Source: Paenibacillus phytorum
GTDB taxonomy: Bacteria > Bacillota > Bacilli > Paenibacillales > NBRC-103111
DNA length: 64,000 nucleotides
Direction of reading: 5' to 3'
NCBI RefSeq assembly: GCF_013141715.1
Contig: NZ_WHOA01000041.1
Coordinates: forward strand, 29,060 to 93,059
The translations under genes and the position numbers were made by a program. The notes beneath the pieces are model-generated. The model worked only from the letters and a program-made list of their open reading frames with translations, was not told where the DNA came from and ran no database searches. Below are positions 61,349 to 64,000 of the stretch, piece by piece. Every line of letters starts with the position of its first letter. The first letter of the stretch is position 1.

Positions 61349-61412
61349 CTTTCTAATTCTCCGTTTGGACTTACCCTCTAATCTGAAAAAAATATAGATT
61401 CTGGCCCTCAAG

Positions 61413-61461
61413 AAAAAAACTGGAGAGAAAATCAGATTAGTTTCTGATCTTCTCTATCCAG
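61413..61461 (-). terminator. Terminator of ndh
   Basis: On the minus strand: a stem of about 17 bp (CTGGATAGAGAAGATCAGA / TCTGATTTTCTCTCCAG) and seven T, 20 bases after the ndh stop. Confidence 0.88.
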
Positions 61462-61480
61462 CTTTTGCTCTTCATCTTAT

Positions 61481-62710
61481 TCAATTCGGCACATGATAGT
61501 TGCGGGCTGTTGTTTTTTGTTTGAAAATCATTTTTTTCCATATGAGCGGGATGCCGCCAATGAGGTATAAATAGCGAGCATCGATGACTTTTTTCAAGAG
61601 AGCGGCGAATTTGCCTTTGACTTTCTTCACTTTGAGTAGACCCACTGCCTCTCCTCTGCCTAAGGATGCCACGGTTCCTTTGAAATCGTATGCGAAGGGC
61701 TTAAGGTCGCGGCCGCGAACGGCATATAGGAGATTTCTCGCTACGTTGTAGCCTTGCTGAACGGCAATCTGGGCATTCGCCGGATAAGGCGTCCCCTCAG
61801 GGCTCATCACAATGGAGCAATCACCTGTAATAAATACATCCGGATACTGGTAGGAGCGCAAGCACTCGTCCACTTTGACCCTTCCCCGCTGTACATCGAA
61901 TCCCGCTTGCTGTAACAAGGAATTCCCGCGAATGCCTCCCGACCAAACAACGGTGCCTGCACGAATGAACTCGCCATTGCCCAAAATAACGCCATCTGGT
62001 GTGCACTCCTTAATTGGTGTGGATAGTTTATACTCAACACCTTTGCGGCGCATGACTTCCATGCCATATTCGACAAGATCTTCAGGTAGACCAGGAGGCA
62101 GCGCCGACGGGGAGGCTTCGACATTTATGATTTTCACAGTGGACGGGTCGACGTCATAGGTCCTGCTGAGTACAGGGATCCGATCCGCCAATTCCCCCAC
62201 AAACTCTGTTCCAGTGAAACCAGCGCCCCCAACCACAAAAGTGAGGTACTCTTTCCTCTTTGGCTCCATTTTTGACTTGGCAAACATATATTCAATATGC
62301 TGGCGAATAAAGCGCACGCTGTTTATGCTCTTAATCGACATCGCATATTCATTCATCCCAGGAATGCCGAATGTCTCAGTCTCACTCCCAAGCCCAATAA
62401 CCAGATAATCGTAAGAGAGGTCCCTATCGCCGAGCACAACCTTCTTTTCCTCGGGCAAAATCTGACTTACGGTTGATTTCACAAAATGAATCTTACGCTC
62501 ATCAATCAAATCCGCTATCGCCACACGGGCATTATCGTGATGATCGGTACCGGCAGCCGGCATATGCAGATGCGTCGTGATGTAGTGATAATCATGTTTA
62601 TTCACCAAGGTAACATCCATCTCACTTGCTTTCATCTGCTTCTGAAGCCTAATAGCTGTGACCAGACCACCGTAACCTGCGCCAAGAATAACCACTTTCG
62701 GTTTGCTCAT
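61481..62710 (-). CDS. ndh: Type II NADH dehydrogenase
   Basis: A 409-aa FAD protein: FAD-binding 'VVILGAGYGGLVTAIRLQKQ' at the start, NADH-binding 'FVVGGAGFTGTEFVGELADR' near residue 165, 'DVFITGDCS' near 290, and a C-terminal basic amphipathic part ('KMIFKQKTTARNYHVPN') that docks to the membrane. It passes electrons from NADH to menaquinone without proton pumping. The start is ATG 62710 behind GGAGGAGAGG. Two Rex-type boxes precede it, matching the known NADH-sensing Rex control of ndh in Bacillus. YumB or YutJ-type paralogue cannot be excluded. Confidence 0.88.
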   Translation of the reverse strand: MSKPKVVILGAGYGGLVTAIRLQKQMKASEMDVTLVNKHDYHYITTHLHMPAAGTDHHDNARVAIADLIDERKIHFVKSTVSQILPEEKKVVLGDRDLSYDYLVIGLGSETETFGIPGMNEYAMSIKSINSVRFIRQHIEYMFAKSKMEPKRKEYLTFVVGGAGFTGTEFVGELADRIPVLSRTYDVDPSTVKIINVEASPSALPPGLPEDLVEYGMEVMRRKGVEYKLSTPIKECTPDGVILGNGEFIRAGTVVWSGGIRGNSLLQQAGFDVQRGRVKVDECLRSYQYPDVFITGDCSIVMSPEGTPYPANAQIAVQQGYNVARNLLYAVRGRDLKPFAYDFKGTVASLGRGEAVGLLKVKKVKGKFAALLKKVIDARYLYLIGGIPLIWKKMIFKQKTTARNYHVPN

Positions 62711-62729
62711 TGAAATCCTCTCCTCCGAC

Positions 62730-62747
62730 TTGTGAAATAAATCACAT
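62730..62747. promoter_or_regulatory. Rex box 1
   Basis: TTGTGAAATAAATCACAT matches the Rex consensus TTGTGAA-N4-TTCACAA at most conserved positions; lies 20 bases upstream of the ndh start. Confidence 0.75.
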
Positions 62748-62751
62748 ATAT

Positions 62752-62769
62752 TTGTGAAAAATATCACAT
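62752..62769. promoter_or_regulatory. Rex box 2
   Basis: TTGTGAAAAATATCACAT, start-to-start 22 bp from box 1, i.e. two helical turns, allowing side-by-side dimer binding. Confidence 0.75.
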
Positions 62770-62780
62770 ACTTTTATAAG

Positions 62781-62801
62781 AAGAGCCGATTAACGACTCT
62801 T
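62781..62801 (-). terminator. Possible terminator after the EcsC gene
   Basis: 8-bp stem AAGAGCCG / CGACTCTT (one wobble on the RNA), weak U-rich tail; about 70 bases past the EcsC stop. Confidence 0.4.
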
Positions 62802-62870
62802 TCTTTTATCATATGCTATTTCTCATCGAAATTCACTATAAATTTGACCAGTTTTTGAACAATAAGAGTT

Positions 62871-63659
62871 TTATTTCGATTCGAAGCCGTTGTTCTCCGC
62901 TTTATCATGTAATCGGCGTAATCGAAAACAGTTCATTCCTGCCACGCCAAGCTCCTCCAGCAAACCAAAGTTCGCCCAAGCGCCCACCACCGCCCCGATG
63001 CCGGGGACGAGCTGAAGCATTTTACGAAAATCAATCGTATCCCGGTATTCCTGCTGCAGCTGCTGCCAATCCACTTGATTCATGTAGTCCTCAGCCGGTG
63101 GAAAGGAATGAGAAATGGTATGCCAATTCTTAATGGTATGAAGAAGATCCGGTTTCTTATTCGGACTGGAGAAGGCCAGCTGAAACACATAGAGAATGAA
63201 CAACCGCTCCCGGTAATCTTTCGTCGAGTAGCCATATGCATGCGCCAGCTCAAATAGGAATTTCAATTTAATGCCGATCAGAATCGGGAAATCCGCCAGT
63301 CCTAGCAGGATCCCACCCGCTCCCGTACCCGCTCCTTCTGCTGCGGCAATCTTTTTATAAAGGGATAATAATTCCTCAGCTTTGGCATCGCTATCTGCTA
63401 AGGAGACGCAGTATAGCGGGTCGTTTTTGGGGATGTAATTCATACCAAATAGGGTCGTTTGCACGATTCCTTTCACGGTCGCGGTTATAGTCTTATGAAC
63501 CTTATCGGGAATCAAATTATTGATGCTGGTTTGAACAGATTTGGAGGCTCTCTCCATCAGGTTGGGAGTCCTCTGCTGCCGAATTTCCCAGCGTTTCAGC
63601 TTTTTCAACATCTGCTGTTCGTAAATTGTGTACGCTGTTTCCATTCTCGCCACCGCCAT
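62871..63659 (-). CDS. EcsC-family protein
   Basis: A 262-aa protein of the EcsC family, named after the third gene of the Bacillus ecs operon: 'AAAEGAGTGAGGILLGLADF' followed by 'PILIGIKLKFLFELAHAYGY' and the C-terminal 'LVPGIGAVVGAWANFGLLEE'. Two hydrophobic glycine-rich stretches suggest peripheral or partial membrane insertion. No EcsA/B ABC transporter genes adjoin. Function unknown. Confidence 0.88.
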   Translation of the reverse strand: MAVARMETAYTIYEQQMLKKLKRWEIRQQRTPNLMERASKSVQTSINNLIPDKVHKTITATVKGIVQTTLFGMNYIPKNDPLYCVSLADSDAKAEELLSLYKKIAAAEGAGTGAGGILLGLADFPILIGIKLKFLFELAHAYGYSTKDYRERLFILYVFQLAFSSPNKKPDLLHTIKNWHTISHSFPPAEDYMNQVDWQQLQQEYRDTIDFRKMLQLVPGIGAVVGAWANFGLLEELGVAGMNCFRLRRLHDKAENNGFESK

Positions 63660-63868
63660 CCCTGTTCTTCATTTAAGTATAGTATACGGGGCGATTGGTC
63701 TCAAGATGACGTGGTAAGCGGAGAAGAATACGGGGAGTGGCGGGAACGGCATGAAGAAGAGCGTGAGGAAGAGCATATAGAAGGGCAAGATGAAGAGCAA
63801 GATAAGAACAAGATGAAGAGCATGATGAAGTGCACAATGAAAGAGCAAAGTGAAGAAAAAAAGAGCAA
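63660..63868. repeat. Low-complexity purine-rich (GAAGA/GAGCA) stretch
   Basis: Roughly 63720-63868 consists of imperfect GAAGAGC / AAGATGAAGAGC repeats on the + strand. Long open frames here are low-complexity artefacts. No gene supported. Confidence 0.6.
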
Positions 63869-64000
63869 GGGGCTGCCCCAAAAGTCCTATTTGGAAAATT
63901 CAGCTCCAACTTGTGAATTTCGCAGTCTGCTTGCTACTTCCATTGGATTATTCCAATAGAAGTGGGGATTTTACGGCCTAAAAGTCAATTCCATTGGATT
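63869..64000. mobile_element. Possible end of an insertion sequence (continues beyond the window)
   Basis: GGGGCTGCCCCAAAAGTC at 63869-63886 resembles the terminal inverted repeats of IS1182-like elements (GGGGCTGTCCCAAAAG type). The transposase, if any, would lie beyond base 64000. TTCCATTGGATT occurs twice nearby (63940-63951 and 63989-64000). Weak evidence. Confidence 0.35.

Noticed and set aside
63459..63959. Plus-strand open frame of 166 aa at the window end
   Set aside because: The first half is antisense to EcsC and the second is low-complexity GAAGA repeat; no ribosome site.

Overview
The window looks like the chromosome of a spore-forming, low-to-moderate G+C Gram-positive, most likely Paenibacillus or a close relative. 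The grounds are a complete gerA-type germinant-receptor operon, KimA behind a ydaO-type c-di-AMP riboswitch, an ndh gene behind paired Rex boxes, a copper-amine-oxidase-N 'stalk' protein, YqkE-like and DUF1284 proteins, and strong AGGAGG-type ribosome binding sites. No rRNA, tRNA or CRISPR array was seen.

Layout. 1-8.7 kb: a partial DUF4091/GH123-like gene, a metallophosphoesterase, an EamA transporter, two TetR-MFS efflux modules each with a duplicated operator, a lipoprotein and a small membrane protein. 8.7-9.5 kb: debris from two broken genes. 9.5-14.4 kb: a four-gene SDR / SMP-30-like / MDR / SDR operon divergent from its TetR regulator. 14.4-17.2 kb: a stalk-domain protein, then a CMD-tautomerase pair divergent from a LysR regulator. 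17.3-42.4 kb: an extracellular contractile injection system (eCIS), all on the minus strand. In transcription order it holds the AAA+ ATPase (own terminator), Pvc16-like terminator, a carboxypeptidase-regulatory-like protein, sheath, tube, a tail-assembly protein with a -1-frame DUF6760 extension, second tube protein, a 1512-aa low-complexity protein, LysM adaptor, gp27-like hub, gp5-like spike, gp25, two large baseplate proteins, a propeller-fused tail protein and a conserved 565-aa protein. No PAAR tip, typical tape measure, fibre or recognisable toxin was found. 42.5-52.3 kb: diguanylate cyclase, CheY-like protein, divergent SRAP protein, DUF1284 and Nudix genes, a permease, deacetylase, YqkE-like protein and KimA. 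52.3-64 kb: a decayed SDR gene, gerABC, two flavodoxin-fold reductases, AraC, a frameshifted HxlR gene, a DHA2 exporter, Ndh, EcsC, and a possible IS end at the window edge.

Two observations stand out. First, intergenic arrays of imperfect palindromes occur at 23.5-24.0, 39.8-40.15, 46.15-46.35 and 61.16-61.35 kb. They belong to at least three sequence families, yet the dyad centres are spaced almost invariantly 51-52 and 62-63 bp in alternation. Second, in the eCIS operon the conserved DUF6760 reading frame has no ATG, GTG or TTG start and can be reached by a -1 slip on a T TTT TTG heptamer at the end of the upstream gene. That is the logic of the lambda G/GT and P2 E/E' tail-assembly chaperones.

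All calls come from reading the sequence by eye. Family names rest on motif and gene-order recognition, not on searches.
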